From Terriglobia bacterium (GTDB taxonomy: Bacteria; Acidobacteriota; Terriglobia; Terriglobales; Acidobacteriaceae), in the NCBI GenBank assembly GCA_020073495.1, contig JAIQFD010000001.1:496001-560000 (forward strand): a stretch of DNA of 64,000 nt, given 5' to 3'. The notes beneath the pieces are model-generated. The model was not told the DNA's origin, made no database searches, and saw nothing but the letters and a program-made list of their open reading frames with translations. Below are positions 53,265-61,797 of this stretch, one piece after another (position 1 is the stretch's first letter; each line of letters opens with the position of its first letter). Both the position numbers and the translations under genes were made by a program.

Positions 53265-53333
53265 TTTCGGAAAACCGTAACAGAACTTCCCGCCTGGAAC
53301 TTCAAACCAAGCGCTCTCATCTAAACTAGAGAA

Positions 53334-54143
53334 GTGTTTCCCCAGCTTTTTCATTACGGACGGTTCAGCCTGGCGACGTACGGGGTAATGGCGGCCCTGG
53401 GGCTGATCGTCGGCCTCGTGGTCATCGTGCATTGCGCCAAGCGCCGCGGCTTCGATCCGGACAAGACGTGGAACCTGGGGATCCTGGCCATCCTGTCGGC
53501 GATCGTCGGGGCCAAAGTGCTGCTGATCGTGATGGACTGGGGATACTACGCGGCGAATCCGCGGGAGATCTTCAGCCTGGGGACGCTGCAAGCCGGCGGG
53601 GTGTTCCAGGGCGGGCTGGTGGCGGCCATCGTGATGTCGTACTGGTACATCCGGCGGAACCACCTGCCGGTGCTGGCGACCTGCGACGTGTTCGCGCCCG
53701 GCATCGCGCTGGGACACGGCATCGGGCGCCTGGGGTGCTTTGCCGCGGGCTGCTGCTACGGCAAGCCGACCGACCTGCCCTGGGGCGTGACCTTCACCAA
53801 TCCGCTGGCGAAGCTCATCTCGGAAACACCGCTGGGCATTCCTCTGCATCCCACGCAGATCTACGAAATGATGGTGGAGTTCGTGAATTTTTCCATCCTG
53901 ATGTGGCTGCTGGGGCACAAGAAATTCGACGGGCAGGTGATCGGCGCGTACCTGTTCCTGTACGGACTGGCGCGCTACTTCCTGGAGTTCCTGCGCGACG
54001 ATCCGGGGCGGGGCAGCGTCTTCGGCGGAATGATGACAGGGACGCAGCTCATCGCCATCCTGCTGGTGATCGCGGGGGGAGTGATATGGATGGTGCGCAA
54101 GCAGCCGGAAGCGAAGGCGGCGGTAGCAGCGTCGAGCAATTAG
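53334..54143 (+). CDS. lgt: Prolipoprotein diacylglyceryl transferase
   Basis: A 269-residue inner-membrane enzyme that attaches diacylglycerol from phosphatidylglycerol to the lipobox cysteine of prolipoproteins. It has about seven membrane helices, the conserved YGVMAALG start and the signature HGIGRLGCFAAGCCYGKPTD with its catalytic-region arginine, then FLYGLARYFLEFLRDD. The start is GTG without a clear ribosome site. Confidence 0.94.
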   Translation: MFPQLFHYGRFSLATYGVMAALGLIVGLVVIVHCAKRRGFDPDKTWNLGILAILSAIVGAKVLLIVMDWGYYAANPREIFSLGTLQAGGVFQGGLVAAIVMSYWYIRRNHLPVLATCDVFAPGIALGHGIGRLGCFAAGCCYGKPTDLPWGVTFTNPLAKLISETPLGIPLHPTQIYEMMVEFVNFSILMWLLGHKKFDGQVIGAYLFLYGLARYFLEFLRDDPGRGSVFGGMMTGTQLIAILLVIAGGVIWMVRKQPEAKAAVAASSN

Positions 54144-54209
54144 CTATTAGCGTTTGGCCAGTGAAGTTCGTCGTAACTGGATAAACGCTAATCGCTAATC
54201 GCCAACCGC
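54139..54209. repeat. Hairpin of TTAGCG words between lgt and the pseudouridine synthase gene
   Basis: ATTAGCGTTT (54146-54155) pairs with AAACGCTAAT (54183-54192), and CCAGT (54158-54162) with ACTGG (54176-54180). Further CGCTAATCGCTAATCGCC words follow. Confidence 0.75.
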
Positions 54210-54214
54210 TCTTC

Positions 54215-54220
54215 TAGAAT
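54215..54220 (+). promoter_or_regulatory. Putative -10 hexamer TAGAAT
   Basis: TAGAAT ends 8 nt before the ATG at 54229 with no ribosome site, suggesting a leaderless or near-leaderless mRNA. Confidence 0.4.
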
Positions 54221-54228
54221 CCTACCGA

Positions 54229-55206
54229 ATGTCCCAGTCGACAAAATCCTTCACGACTACCTCCGAAGAGGCAGGCAAGCGCCTTGACCAGTTTCTGGTG
54301 GCGCAGTTGCCGGAGGTCAGCCGGGCGCGGGTGCAGCAGCTCATCGAACAGGACAAGGTGCGGGTGGAGGGCAGAGCGGCCAAGGCATCATTGCGCTTGC
54401 GCGGCGGGGAGCGCATCGAGGTGTTGGGCGAGGCCCAGGCGCCGCCGCTGCGCGCCCTCGCGGAAGATATCCCGCTCGACATCGTGTACGAGGACGAGTC
54501 GCTGGCGATCGTCAACAAACCGGCGGGGATGATGGTGCATGCGGGTTCGGGAGCGACGGAAGACGCACGCAACCGCGGCACGCTGGTCAATGCGCTGCTG
54601 CACCATTTCGGTAGCCTGAGCGGGGTGGGCGGCGCATTGCGGCCGGGGATCGTGCACCGGCTGGACAAAGCCACCAGCGGGCTGATGGTGGTGGCCAAGG
54701 ACGATGTCGCGCACCGCAAGCTGGGGAAGCAGTTCGCCGGGCGCACGGTGAAGAAGACGTATATCGCGCTGGTGCATGGCTGGCCCAAGCAGGACAGGGG
54801 GACGATCGAGAGCGCCATCAGCCGCGACCGGGTGAGGCGCACGCGCATGACCACCCGACGAAGCGGCGGGCGCGAGGCTGTGTCGCACTACAAGGTCCTC
54901 CGCAAGATGCAGAGCGGCTACGGGAAGTTTGCGCTGCTGGAGGTGAAGATCGACACCGGGCGGACGCACCAGATCCGGGTGCACATGGCGTCGATCGGGC
55001 ATCCGGTGGTGGGGGACACACTGTATGGAGCTCCACGGGAGATGCGTGACATCAAGAAAAAGCTACCCGCCATAAGCCTGGGAAGAAACTTCCTGCACGC
55101 CGGCGCCATCGAATTCGCGCATCCCAAGACAGGTGCACCAGTCGCCTTTTCCCGGCCCTTGCCGCCGGAGTTGGAGGAATTTCTGGTCAAAATAGAGACC
55201 GTATAG
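54229..55206 (+). CDS. RluA-family pseudouridine synthase (RluD-like)
   Basis: A 325-residue enzyme that converts uridine to pseudouridine in 23S rRNA. An N-terminal S4 RNA-binding domain (RLDQFLVAQLPEVSRARVQQ, residues 17-75) precedes the catalytic domain with the RLDKATSGLMVVAKD motif (catalytic Asp), the KTYIALVHGWP strand and GRTHQIRVHMASIGHPVVGD. The domain order matches RluD. Target position is inferred only from family. Confidence 0.9.
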   Translation: MSQSTKSFTTTSEEAGKRLDQFLVAQLPEVSRARVQQLIEQDKVRVEGRAAKASLRLRGGERIEVLGEAQAPPLRALAEDIPLDIVYEDESLAIVNKPAGMMVHAGSGATEDARNRGTLVNALLHHFGSLSGVGGALRPGIVHRLDKATSGLMVVAKDDVAHRKLGKQFAGRTVKKTYIALVHGWPKQDRGTIESAISRDRVRRTRMTTRRSGGREAVSHYKVLRKMQSGYGKFALLEVKIDTGRTHQIRVHMASIGHPVVGDTLYGAPREMRDIKKKLPAISLGRNFLHAGAIEFAHPKTGAPVAFSRPLPPELEEFLVKIETV

Positions 55207-55260
55207 GCGTCGGGACCGGTGTCCCTCCGCTGCACTGAATCTATGCTGCGCGCATCGCGA

Positions 55261-55300
55261 AGGTCCTTCGGTCGTGCCTACGCCACTCCCTCAGGATGAC
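55261..55300 (+). repeat. Family-B REP, worn copy
   Basis: AGGTCCTTCGGTCGTGCC and CTCCCTCAGGATGACAAA, with a degenerate hairpin between. Confidence 0.55.
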
Positions 55301-55390
55301 AAATCACTATGGCAAAGATGGATGACAAAAGTGGAGCGGTTACGAAAGGTCTGTGCCGAGCTTCACGGTCAAGGGCATAACGTAAGCAGC

Positions 55391-55396
55391 TATAAT
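55391..55396 (+). promoter_or_regulatory. TATAAT -10 box of the first VWFA gene
   Basis: Consensus TATAAT ends 12 nt before the ATG at 55409, so the leader is only a few nucleotides long. No -35 was assigned. Confidence 0.45.
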
Positions 55397-55408
55397 GAAA
55401 AATATCCG

Positions 55409-56389
55409 ATGAAGAAGCCGCATCCGCTCCTCTTAGTCGTCCTGCTAGTGGTCCTAGCCGCGCCCGTATGGGCGCAAGCGCCTGGCACCGCGAAACAACC
55501 GCCGGCGACGGCCCAGCAAGCTGCGGCGGAACCCAGCGTCGAAGACTCCGATCTCACCATCCGCAAAAAGGTGGAAGAGGTCAACGTCATCTTCACGGTG
55601 ACGGACAAGCGCGGCAAGTTCATCAAGGACCTGAAGCAGCAGGATTTCCGCTTCCTCGACGACAAGAGGCCTCCGGAAGCGATAAAGGACTTCCACAGTG
55701 AGACCGACTTGCCGCTGCGGGTGGGACTGCTGATCGATTCCAGCAATTCCATCGCAATGCGATTCCGCTTCGAGCAGGAAGCAGCGGTGGAGTTCCTGAA
55801 CCAGATCGTGAGGCCGAGGTCGGACCTGGCGTTCGTGATCGGGTTCGATACGTCGGCCGAGGTGACGCAGGACTTCACCGACGACGTGGAGAAACTCTCG
55901 AAGGGAATCCGCATGCTGCGGCCCGGCGGAGGAACCGCGCTGTACGACGCGGTCTATTACGCGTGCCGGGACAAGCTGGCGAAGGCGCCAGCCAATGGCC
56001 CGGTGCGAAGGGCCATCATCCTGCTCAGCGACGGCGACGACAACCAGAGCCGGGTGACGCGCGAGGAAACCATCGACATGGCGCAGCGCGCGGAGGTGAT
56101 CATCTACGCCATCAGCACCAACACCGCCGACATGAAGGGCCTGCCGGGAGACAAAGTGCTGGAGCGGATGTCGGAGGCGACCGGGGGGCGGGCGTTCTTC
56201 CCCTTCAAGATCCAAGACGTCTCCAACGCCTTTACCGAGATCCAGGAAGAGCTGCGCAGCCAGTACCAGGTGGCGTACAAGCCGGCGCAGTTGCTGCCCA
56301 ACGGAAAGTTTCGCAGCATCGAGATCCTGGCCGCGGACAAGAAGTACAAGGTGAGGGCAAGGAAGGGATATTTCGCGCCGAGGCAGTAG
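55409..56389 (+). CDS. Secreted VWFA-related domain protein
   Basis: A 326-residue exported protein of the acidobacterial VWFA-related family. The signal peptide ends near residue 23 (APVWAQA). The von Willebrand A domain has a MIDAS-like start VGLLIDSSNSIAMRF (DxSxS), FVIGFDTSAEVTQDF, GGGTALYDAVYY and ILLSDGDDNQSRVT. The C-terminus has the family's QYQVAYKP and KVRARKGYFAPRQ. It is the first of three such genes. It may bind ligands or assemble on the cell surface; role unknown. Confidence 0.87.
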   Translation: MKKPHPLLLVVLLVVLAAPVWAQAPGTAKQPPATAQQAAAEPSVEDSDLTIRKKVEEVNVIFTVTDKRGKFIKDLKQQDFRFLDDKRPPEAIKDFHSETDLPLRVGLLIDSSNSIAMRFRFEQEAAVEFLNQIVRPRSDLAFVIGFDTSAEVTQDFTDDVEKLSKGIRMLRPGGGTALYDAVYYACRDKLAKAPANGPVRRAIILLSDGDDNQSRVTREETIDMAQRAEVIIYAISTNTADMKGLPGDKVLERMSEATGGRAFFPFKIQDVSNAFTEIQEELRSQYQVAYKPAQLLPNGKFRSIEILAADKKYKVRARKGYFAPRQ

Positions 56390-56424
56390 TACCCAGTACT
56401 CGGTACTCAGTACTCAGTACTCAG
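56390..56424. repeat. AGTACT words after the first VWFA gene
   Basis: TACCCAGTACTCGGTACTCA and AGTACTCAGTACTCAG. It is the longest run of this word in the window. Confidence 0.7.
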
Positions 56425-56479
56425 TTGAAGAAGAGCCCCTGGGAAACCGGGGGCTTTTTCTTGCTGGCAGATCAAGATC

Positions 56480-56617
56480 TCAACACAAAGGACACGAAGG
56501 AAAACACGAAGGATACAAAGAACGGGAATAGGGGTCCTTCGACTCGGCGCGAAGCGCGCCTCGCTCAGGATGACACCAGATCACGAAAGCTGGCGGCCTC
56601 GCTCAAGGATGACACCA
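56480..56617. repeat. ACACGAAGGA words and two family-B REPs
   Basis: ACACAAAGGACACGAAGGAA (56482-56501) is followed by TAGGGGTCCTTCGACTCGGC...CTCGCTCAGGATGACACC (56529-56577) and a partial second copy CTCGCTCAAGGATGACACC (56598-56616). Confidence 0.7.
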
Positions 56618-56639
56618 ACCGCGATCCGGTCCCTGCGGA

Positions 56640-57665
56640 CTAACGGGTGGGAGCGTAGTAACCCTTACGGGTCTGGATGTGGTAGCCCTGCTTGCTGCGA
56701 ATCTCGACGCGGCGGAAGGCGCCGTCGTGGGCGGCATTGCTGGGGGTGTAGCCGAGGCTGTACTGGCTGCGGAGCTCGGCGGCGATCTGGTCAAACGCTT
56801 CCTTCACTTTCTGGTACTTGTTGCCGACTTCGATGAGGCGACCGCCGGTCTGCTCCGCCACCTGCTTCATGTCGCGATCGCCGGAATATCCCAACATGCC
56901 GTAGTAGAAACCGCGGTCGGCGATGAGCAGGACGTAGACGATAGTGTCGGCTTTCTGCGCCGCTTCGACCGCGCGCTTGAGGGTCATCATGCTGCCCTGG
57001 TCCTCGCCGTCGGTGAGTATGATCATGGCCTTGCGGCCGACTTCGTTCTTAAGCTTCTCATCCGCCGCGAGGAAGATGGCGTCATAGAGCAGCGTCCCCT
57101 TGGGCGTGCCGTGCTGCGGAACTGGCCCGCCGCCGACGCCGGGAATGCCGGTGGCCTGCGGACTGCCGGAGTTGATCTTTACCCGGTAGAGGGCGTCTCG
57201 CAGGTCGCGGGACGAGTTGGTAAAGTCCTGCTGGAGCTCGACGTTCACGTCAAAGTTGATGACGAACGCGAGGTCCTTCGGGTTGAGAACTTCGCGGAGA
57301 AAAGCGGCGCCAACCTCCTGTTCCATGGGGAGAACGCGCATCTGGCTGGCGCTGGTGTCAATCAGGATGCCGAGGGTCAGGGGCTGGTTGGTCTCGGCGG
57401 AGAAGTACTTGATGGCTTCCGTCTTGCCGTCCTCGAAGACTTCGAAGTCGCCCTTGGCCAGGTTGGGGATGAGCCCACCCTTCTTGTCCTTGACGTTGAA
57501 GAAGAGGTTGACGACATTGACGGTGGCACGAAAGGTCGGAAGCTCTTCCTGCTGATCCTTGCTCTGGTCTTTGGGCGCTTCCTGCGCCCATGCAGAAAAA
57601 GCTCCGCACAGGAGCAGGCAAAGGAACAGCGAGACACCACGCCGCGCACGATGGCCGATGGGCAT
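56640..57665 (-). CDS. Secreted VWFA-related domain protein
   Basis: A 341-residue relative of the preceding gene, on the opposite strand. The signal peptide ends near residue 27 (FSAWAQ). The A domain starts LGILIDTSASQMRVLP (DxSxS), with FVINFDVNVELQQDF, LLYDAIFLAADEKL and IILTDGEDQGSMMT. It ends SQYSLGYTP and HIQTRKGYYAPTR. It is divergent from the next VWFA gene; the 103-nt gap must hold both promoters. Confidence 0.87.
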   Translation of the reverse strand: MPIGHRARRGVSLFLCLLLCGAFSAWAQEAPKDQSKDQQEELPTFRATVNVVNLFFNVKDKKGGLIPNLAKGDFEVFEDGKTEAIKYFSAETNQPLTLGILIDTSASQMRVLPMEQEVGAAFLREVLNPKDLAFVINFDVNVELQQDFTNSSRDLRDALYRVKINSGSPQATGIPGVGGGPVPQHGTPKGTLLYDAIFLAADEKLKNEVGRKAMIILTDGEDQGSMMTLKRAVEAAQKADTIVYVLLIADRGFYYGMLGYSGDRDMKQVAEQTGGRLIEVGNKYQKVKEAFDQIAAELRSQYSLGYTPSNAAHDGAFRRVEIRSKQGYHIQTRKGYYAPTR

Positions 57666-57768
57666 ACTTTTCAGCGCCTTTTTGCTAGTCTAGACTATCT
57701 TATGATGCAGGAATTCCCCACATCGTTACTGTAAACGAAGTACGGGGCAAAACTTCGAAAAGGCACTC

Positions 57769-59010
57769 ATGATGCGATTCTCCCGCGCGGTGGCCGGTGT
57801 GGTGATGCTGGCGGCTAGCCTGGCCCTGGGCCAGCAGGAACACCCCGATGCGCCGTCGGCGGCGAAGCAGCAGGCGGGGCAGAGCGGCAGCCAATTGCCG
57901 GACACGCCGCAGCCGCAGCAGCAACCGACGTTTCCCAAGCCGGGACAAGCCCCGCCCGCAGAACCGGCTCCACGCACCAGCGCTCCGCCGTCGAACATCA
58001 TGCCGGCAGTCCCCCACGCGCCGAACTCGGGCGTGGACTCGCGCGACGAGATGTTCAAAATCATCATTAACGTCAGCCAGGTCTTCCTCCCGGTTACTGT
58101 GCGGGACGACAACGGGCACCTGGTGGAGGGGCTGTTGCGGAGGGATTTCAGCGTCTTTGAGGACGGAGTAGAGCAGAACATCAACTTCTTCACCAGCGAT
58201 CCCTTCCCGCTGAGCGCTGCGGTGGTGCTGGACCTGAACCTCTCCGACGGCGAAATGAGGAAGATCAACGAGACGCTGGGAGCGCTGGTGGGCGCGTTCA
58301 GCGAATTCGACGAGGTCGGGTTCTACACCTACGGGAGTTCGGTGAAGAGGGAGCTGGACTTCAGCGCCATGACCGACCGATTCGCGACAGCGCTGCGGCG
58401 CATCAAGCCGAAGGGCCAGACCGGCGGAGTCCCGGTAACTTCGGGGCCGATGGCGGGCGGCCCTTCGATCAACGGGCGGCCCGTGGACCCGGGAGCGCCG
58501 ATGGTCAATTACCCCGGGCGGGAGTCGGCGGTGCTCAACGACGCCATCCTGCTGGCGGCCCGCGACCTTTCCAAGCGAGAGCGCGCGCGGCGCAAGATCA
58601 TCTTCGTGATCAGCGACGGCAAGGAGTGGGGCAGCCATGCCGGCTACGACGAGGTCCGCAAGGTCTTGCTCTCCAGCGAGATCGCGGTGTACGGCGTGGC
58701 GGTGGAGGAGGGGGCGCTGCCGGTGTATCGAACTGCGCAAAAGGTCCACATTCCCGGCGGGGCGTACGGCAACATCCTCGACAGGTACGTGAAAGACACG
58801 GGCGGCGAGGTGTTTGCGGAGATGGACCGGAGCGCGATCGAAGCGGCGTATGCGCGGGTGACGGGAACGGCGCGCAACCAGTACACGATCGGGTACAAGG
58901 CGAAAGTCACGGTGTCCGGGACCTACCGGAACATCGAGGTCGTCATCCATCGCGGCGGCTTGAACGTGAAGGCCAAACCGGGATACTTCCCGCTGCCGCC
59001 GGGCAGCTGA
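57769..59010 (+). CDS. Secreted VWFA-related domain protein with proline-rich linker
   Basis: A 413-residue member of the same family. The signal peptide ends near residue 22, followed by a Pro/Gln/Ala-rich stretch to about residue 75 that may span the periplasm or peptidoglycan. The A-like domain begins SAAVVLDLNLSDGEMRK, where the DxSxS motif is degraded (DLNLS), so metal binding may be lost. FVISDGKEWGSHAGY and the ending QYTIGYKA and VKAKPGYFPLP are typical. The start is ATG at 57769 or 57772. Confidence 0.85.
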   Translation: MMRFSRAVAGVVMLAASLALGQQEHPDAPSAAKQQAGQSGSQLPDTPQPQQQPTFPKPGQAPPAEPAPRTSAPPSNIMPAVPHAPNSGVDSRDEMFKIIINVSQVFLPVTVRDDNGHLVEGLLRRDFSVFEDGVEQNINFFTSDPFPLSAAVVLDLNLSDGEMRKINETLGALVGAFSEFDEVGFYTYGSSVKRELDFSAMTDRFATALRRIKPKGQTGGVPVTSGPMAGGPSINGRPVDPGAPMVNYPGRESAVLNDAILLAARDLSKRERARRKIIFVISDGKEWGSHAGYDEVRKVLLSSEIAVYGVAVEEGALPVYRTAQKVHIPGGAYGNILDRYVKDTGGEVFAEMDRSAIEAAYARVTGTARNQYTIGYKAKVTVSGTYRNIEVVIHRGGLNVKAKPGYFPLPPGS

Positions 59011-59172
59011 AATCATGCGGCTTCGCGCGAACGGTAACCCTCGGAGGGCAGAAAACTGGGCCGCAGCCCCGAGGCGATGTGGTATAAGAACCGAGCAGCA
59101 CGGACAAGCTGGACAATCAAGCGCGCGCGCTGAGGTGTGCTGCGGCCGTGCGCGCCGACTGAGGCAAGGGCC

Positions 59173-59757
59173 TTGAGTTTCATCAACTTCGCTGCTCGCG
59201 AGATCAACTGCAAAATCGTCTATTACGGACCCGGCTTGGGCGGGAAGACGACCAATCTCCAGGTCGTGTTCGACAAGACCGCCGACAAGCAGAAGGGCAA
59301 GATGATCTCGCTGGCCACGGAAACCGACCGCACGCTGTTCTTCGATTTCCTGCCGCTGGACCTGGGCACGGTGCGCGGATTCAAGACTCGCTTCCACCTG
59401 TACACCGTCCCCGGACAGGTGTTCTACGACGCCAGCCGAAAGCTGATCCTGCGCGGGGTGGATGGGGTGGTGTTCGTGGCCGACTCGCAGGAAGAGCGCA
59501 TGGACGCCAACGTTGAAGCGCTGGAGAACCTCCACGACAACCTGAAGGAACACGGATACGACTTCAACAAGATCCCCTACGTGCTCCAGCTGAATAAGCG
59601 CGACCTGCCCAACGTGCTTTCGGTGGATGCATTGAAGAAGGATCTGACAAAAAAAGGCGAGCCGGTGTTCGAAGCGGTGGCGTTCCAGGGTGTGGGAGTG
59701 TTCGAGACGCTGAAGGAAGTGGCGCGGCAGGTGCTGATCGAGCTGAAGAAGGGCTAG
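59173..59757 (+). CDS. MglA-like small Ras-type GTPase
   Basis: A 194-residue small GTPase of the MglA group, which sets cell polarity and controls motility in other bacteria. G1 is [15 protein letters not shown]3 is TVPGQ (with the Thr/Pro typical of MglA rather than DxxG), and G4 is NKRD. The TTG at 59173 is chosen because it starts at [19 protein letters not shown], the family start. No MglB (roadblock) gene is adjacent. Confidence 0.9.
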   Translation: MSFINFAAREINCKIVYYGPGLGGKTTNLQVVFDKTADKQKGKMISLATETDRTLFFDFLPLDLGTVRGFKTRFHLYTVPGQVFYDASRKLILRGVDGVVFVADSQEERMDANVEALENLHDNLKEHGYDFNKIPYVLQLNKRDLPNVLSVDALKKDLTKKGEPVFEAVAFQGVGVFETLKEVARQVLIELKKG

Positions 59758-59943
59758 TTCCAGGTTTCGAGTTTCAAGCCGGCGCGGCGAGAGCTGCGCC
59801 AATCGTGTTTTTGGGAGCAACGTCGGAAGCACGGAGGAAGGCGAACTGCAAGTTAGATCGCAGAAGTCAGATTGCAGAAGTCCGAGAGGAGTCCACTTCT
59901 GCAATGTTCGTATTTACTTCTTCGCTGCTGTTTCTTCGACCCC
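59758..59943. other. Convergent gap with GCAGAAGTC words
   Basis: A 186-nt gap between the GTPase and DUF72 genes. It holds GTTTCGAGTTTC, the hairpin-like GGCGCGGCGAGAGCTGCGCC and ATCGCAGAAGTC/ATTGCAGAAGTC words ending in their complement ACTTCTGCAAT. The last can pair with the first to form a hairpin that may stop both transcripts. Confidence 0.45.
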
Positions 59944-60864
59944 TCAGCCGCGAAGGGCGAAATCGCCGGCGGAGCGGTCTACGATCTGCTTGAGCTGGGG
60001 ATAGTGGTGGACCAGGGGATCCGGCGCGCGGACCTTTTCGCCGGTGAGCATGTGGCGCAATTGCAGGCTGTTCACCGCGGCCTTGCCTTCGAAATGATTG
60101 TTGGCCACAACGAAGGTGACCTCGGCTTTCTTCGCGATGTTCTCCACCTTGGTCTTCCAGCGGGCAAGCTCGGCCTCCGAATAAAGGTAGTTGTAGCGGT
60201 CGTGCGGATGCTCGTGCTCGAACCACTGGTCGTAGTTGCGGCCGTGGAGGCGCACATAGGCGATGCGCGAGGTGACGTGCTCGGTGGGGCGCAGCGACTG
60301 TCCGAGCGCGGGCTGGTCGATGTTGCAGAAGCTGACGCCCTTCTCCATGAAGTAGCGGATGATGCCCTCGTTGTTCCAGCTGGCGTGGCGGACCTCGACG
60401 GCCAGCGGATAGTCGGGGAAGCGGCGGATCAGGGACTCCAGGTAGTCGCGGTTCTCCAGCGTGTTGCGAAAGGAGATGGGAAACTGAGCGAGCACGGCGC
60501 CGAGCTTGCCCTCGGCGGCGATGACGTCAAAGCCCTCGCGCACCTGGCGTTCGTCTTCGCCGGTGGGGTCGAGTGTGGCGGCGGAGGTGGGCTGCACCAC
60601 GCCGCCCGGCGCGTGGGTGAACGACTTGTAGAGTTTGGCCGTAAAACGAAAATCCGGGTTCACCGACCCGACCTTGTGGCACCACAGCTTGGCGTGCTCC
60701 GGCTTGATGGGCCCGTAGAACGAGGTGTTGATCTCGATGAGGTCGAAGAATTGGGCGAGATACTCGGCGGGATGTTGCGAGCGCTGGAGGCCCGGCGGGT
60801 ACACGATGCCGTCCCAGTCCTTGTAGGCCCAGCCGGCGGGGCCGATGAGAACTCTGCCGTCCAT
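59944..60864 (-). CDS. DUF72 domain protein
   Basis: A 306-residue TIM-barrel-like protein of the DUF72/YecE family. It opens with LIGPAGWAYKDWDGIVYPPG, then LIEINTSFYGPIKPEHAKLW and the block LAVEVRHASWN, and ends YLYSEAELARWKTKVENIAK with FVVANNHFEGKAAVNSLQL. The family's function is unknown. The ATG at 60864 begins the conserved part; an upstream start at 60939 adds 25 unrelated residues and overlaps the next gene. Confidence 0.88.
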   Translation of the reverse strand: MDGRVLIGPAGWAYKDWDGIVYPPGLQRSQHPAEYLAQFFDLIEINTSFYGPIKPEHAKLWCHKVGSVNPDFRFTAKLYKSFTHAPGGVVQPTSAATLDPTGEDERQVREGFDVIAAEGKLGAVLAQFPISFRNTLENRDYLESLIRRFPDYPLAVEVRHASWNNEGIIRYFMEKGVSFCNIDQPALGQSLRPTEHVTSRIAYVRLHGRNYDQWFEHEHPHDRYNYLYSEAELARWKTKVENIAKKAEVTFVVANNHFEGKAAVNSLQLRHMLTGEKVRAPDPLVHHYPQLKQIVDRSAGDFALRG

Positions 60865-60925
60865 CAGGGCGAGGGTAGCACAGGAGGAATCGGGCCATCG
60901 GGTGATCGGAACATCAGAAGCAAGA

Positions 60926-61711
60926 TCAGTAGAAGGCAACCACGACCCAGTTCGTGCCTTCGGGATATCTGTCGGTCTTGCCGAAGCAGGAGCCGACCGC
61001 GAAGGAGGGCGCGGCAGGCGCGGCCCGGGCCAGGGCGTGGGGGAGCTCTTGCGGCTCCGCGGCGGTGAAGGTGAAGACGGCGCGCACGTGGCTGAGCTTG
61101 GAGACGAGGGCAGAAGCCTCCATATGTCCGTCGCGGGCCATGCCGCAGGCGGCCGCGTGGACGTCGGGGGCGTTCACGAGTCGGATGCCGCCAAGGCCAG
61201 CCTGGGCGCGAGCGCGGATGAATTGGGTGGCGACGATGGTCTCGACCTCCTTGTCGCTGTAGGCGGCGAGACGGTGGGCGAAGTCCTGCACCGCATACAG
61301 GGTGCGCCCGCGGCGGACAACGGCGATGCCGACGGCGTTGTAATTCGGGTTGAGAAGGTTGCGGCGATGTCCGGCGGATTCCGTCCAGCCGTTGTGAATC
61401 TCTTCGGGCGTCTCAGCGGAACCGATGTTCTCGGCGGAGGCGTCGTTACGCAGGCCGGTGTCGATGATGCGCTGGCGCGGTGACGGCTCGCCGGGGAACT
61501 GGTGGGAAAGCTGTTTCCGGTTTGCCATCTCCTGCGCATGCTGCGCGCCGGCCGCAGCCAGCTTGTCGTCCCATTGCAGTTCGGGAACGCCGGCCTTCGA
61601 GCGCTCGTGGTTGAGACGGTCAAAGAGATGGCGCGCGGCCTCTTCGTCCAGTTGGGCGAAGGCGCCGCAGGAGAGCACTAGAAGGAACAGGACGATCGAG
61701 CGTCTCACCAT
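60926..61711 (-). CDS. Secreted CAP (SCP/PR1) domain protein
   Basis: A 261-residue exported protein. The signal peptide ends near residue 19 (GAFAQ). Residues 25-150 form a CAP domain (FDRLNHERSKAGVPELQWDD, HAQEM, SAENIG, NGWTESAGHRRNLLNPNYNA) with the conserved histidines. The C-terminal 100 residues are a second, less clear domain. Bacterial CAP proteins are extracellular and of mostly unknown function. Confidence 0.87.
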   Translation of the reverse strand: MVRRSIVLFLLVLSCGAFAQLDEEAARHLFDRLNHERSKAGVPELQWDDKLAAAGAQHAQEMANRKQLSHQFPGEPSPRQRIIDTGLRNDASAENIGSAETPEEIHNGWTESAGHRRNLLNPNYNAVGIAVVRRGRTLYAVQDFAHRLAAYSDKEVETIVATQFIRARAQAGLGGIRLVNAPDVHAAACGMARDGHMEASALVSKLSHVRAVFTFTAAEPQELPHALARAAPAAPSFAVGSCFGKTDRYPEGTNWVVVAFY

Positions 61712-61770
61712 GAGTGGGATGCGTAACCCCGCAGAACCATCGTACCCGATGGATTGTGCGAAGGCGCAGG

Positions 61771-61795
61771 CCGGGCGGAGACGCCCGGCCTACGC
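61771..61795. repeat. REP-like hairpin between CAP and pspA-like genes
   Basis: GGCCGGGCG-GAGA-CGCCCGGCC with CTACG after it. It sits right behind the stop codon of the PspA-like gene and could act as its terminator. Confidence 0.5.
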
Positions 61796-61797
61796 AG

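Larger units (their letters stand above)
55207..55408 (+). other. Gap before the first VWFA gene
   Basis: A 202-nt gap holding a family-B repeat, then AT-richer DNA with the TATAAT box at 55391. No ORF is convincing. Confidence 0.4.

Noticed and set aside
56390-56424. A CRISPR-like array from AGTACT repeats
   Set aside because: The words are 7-10 nt, vary at each step and have no spacers. No cas genes are present.
57700-59904. A 734-codon open frame on the minus strand
   Set aside because: It runs antisense across a clear VWFA gene and the MglA-like GTPase, has low-complexity His/Arg/Leu-rich translation and no motifs. It is a shadow frame caused by high GC.
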